NCBI GenBank assembly: GCA_003171235.1
Contig: PMYM01000109.1
Span: forward strand, 19,219 to 24,532
Direction of reading: 5' to 3'
DNA: 5,314 bases
Source of the DNA: Phycisphaerales bacterium
Lineage (GTDB): Bacteria > Planctomycetota > Phycisphaerae > SM23-33
Shown here: positions 5,068 to 5,314 of the stretch, in pieces
Layout: each line of letters starts with the position of its first letter
Position numbering within the stretch: position 1 is the stretch's first letter
Program-made: the position numbers and the translations under genes
Notes under the pieces: generated by a model
Told to the model about the DNA's origin: nothing
Database searches by the model: none
The model's input: the letters and a program-made list of their open reading frames with translations, nothing else

Positions 5068-5248
5068 CTGGCCTCCTGAAGTGCGGAGTGCGAATTCGGG
5101 GAGGGTGTCCCGCCGGCGGGCCAGGCCAGGCAAATACCCGCGGGGGCGTCCGGTCGGCGTCGCCTGCATATTCGGCTGCGGCACTTCAACCCCCCCGAAT
5201 GAAGCTTTTTCTGCATTTAGAGCGCTTTGCATTACGGTGTAGCTCATT
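5068..5248. other. Gene-free spacer with GC-rich palindromes
   Basis: I find no supportable gene here. It contains a perfect 12-bp palindrome CCCGCCGGCGGG (5109-5120) and an 8-bp one CCCGCGGG (5137-5144). Two inverted pairs cross rather than nest: TGAAGTGC (5077-5084) with GCACTTCA (5181-5188), and ATTCGGGG (5094-5101) with CCCCGAAT (5193-5200). After 5200 the sequence turns AT-richer (AAGCTTTTTCTGCATTTAG). A minus-strand open frame starting at 5247 reads through the heptamer and decamer arrays and is therefore unlikely to be a protein. Confidence 0.5.
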
Positions 5249-5261
5249 GCCTGCTTGTTTG

Positions 5262-5290
5262 AGCCTGCGTAAGCAGGCTTTTCTTCTCTT
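5262..5290 (+). terminator. Rho-independent terminator, plus strand, no visible gene upstream
   Basis: The stem AGCCTGC (5262-5268) and GCAGGCT (5273-5279) closes on a GTAA tetraloop and runs directly into TTTTCTTCTCTT, a pyrimidine tail with a clear T start. A second copy of the left arm, GCCTGCTT (5249-5256), can pair instead with AAGCAGGC (5271-5278), so two hairpins compete for the same right arm. The nearest plus-strand gene ends 1.95 kb away at 3308, so the terminated transcript is unidentified. Confidence 0.6.
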
Positions 5291-5296
5291 GACAGG

Positions 5297-5314
5297 CCCC
5301 GGCTTTAGCCGGGG
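5297..5314. terminator. Strong GC hairpin at the window edge
   Basis: CCCCGGC (5297-5303) and GCCGGGG (5308-5314) pair perfectly over the loop TTTA. It may be the second of two tandem terminators or a dispersed hairpin element. Whether a T-tract follows cannot be seen, because the window ends at its last base. Confidence 0.5.

Noticed and set aside
3352..5190. Ten-base direct repeat GCACTTCAAC at 3352-3361 and 5181-5190 flanking trpB, considered as a mobile-element boundary
   Set aside because: Ten-base matches are expected by chance in a window of this size. There is no transposase, integrase or terminal inverted repeat, and the first copy is part of the terminator hairpin.
4951..5247. Minus-strand open frame of 98 codons starting MSYTVMQSALNAEKAS
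   Set aside because: After about 60 residues it runs through the heptamer and decamer arrays, giving low-complexity Leu/Val/Pro/Arg/Phe sequence. It has no good ribosome binding site and no recognisable fold, so it is better explained as a repeat artefact.
5068..5248. Crossing inverted pairs TGAAGTGC/GCACTTCA and ATTCGGGG/CCCCGAAT considered as a pseudoknot RNA or riboswitch
   Set aside because: The arms are about 90-100 bases apart and only 8 bases long, and no known riboswitch core is seen. Chance or repeat origin is simpler.
5199..5314. Plus-strand open frame starting MKLFLHLERFALRC and open to the window end
   Set aside because: It has only 38 codons, a run of C instead of a ribosome binding site, and reads straight through both hairpins. 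It may continue beyond the window, but nothing here supports it.
5236..5314. tRNA-like start GGTGTAGCTCA with a possible D stem GCTC/GAGC
   Set aside because: The following stem has a 4-base loop instead of a 7-base anticodon loop, and there is no TTC arm or matching acceptor stem, so it is not a tRNA.

Overview
The window is GC-rich bacterial chromosome, by eye around two thirds G+C inside genes. It carries four protein genes and one gene-poor, repeat-filled end. My best guess for the source is a Planctomycetota (Phycisphaerae-like) or similar environmental genome. The grounds are the GC-rich codon use, the spacers made of short tandem repeats and palindromic elements, a stand-alone TrpB2, and a galactokinase-like kinase paired with a sugar nucleotidylyltransferase. 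This is inference from style, not a marker gene.

Layout. Positions 1-1994 (minus strand) hold a two-gene unit. A sugar-1-phosphate nucleotidylyltransferase comes first (1994 to 1134), followed by a GHMP-family galactokinase-like sugar kinase (1012 onward) that runs off the left edge without its C-terminus. The 121-bp gap between them holds an AT-rich inverted repeat. Positions 1995-2195 form a divergent intergenic region with a GC-rich palindromic element and a promoter-like sequence facing each way. Both -10 boxes lie so close to the ATG that the transcripts would have almost no leader. Positions 2196-3308 (plus strand) encode a GT-B fold, family GT4 glycosyltransferase. A hairpin at 3314-3362 separates it from the convergent gene at 3368-4762 (minus strand), a complete TrpB2-type tryptophan synthase beta chain.

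Positions 4763-5314 hold no gene I can support. The stretch contains, in order, the trpB ribosome binding site and a possible promoter, two operator-like inverted repeats, a decamer tandem repeat, a perfectly phased heptamer array, GC-rich palindromes, a plus-strand Rho-independent terminator with no visible gene upstream of it, and a second strong hairpin at the window edge.

How the genes may work together. The kinase and nucleotidylyltransferase together would turn a free sugar into a nucleotide sugar in two steps (sugar to sugar-1-phosphate to NDP-sugar). The divergent GT4 enzyme could spend such a donor on a surface glycan. The kinase has Lys where galactokinases have the Glu that contacts the sugar, so the substrate may not be galactose. 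TrpB2 is metabolically separate and probably makes tryptophan from indole, with no trpA nearby. I see no defence, mobile or CRISPR system. The most interesting signals are the atypical kinase/nucleotidylyltransferase pair, the paired near-leaderless promoters, and the palindromes upstream of trpB.
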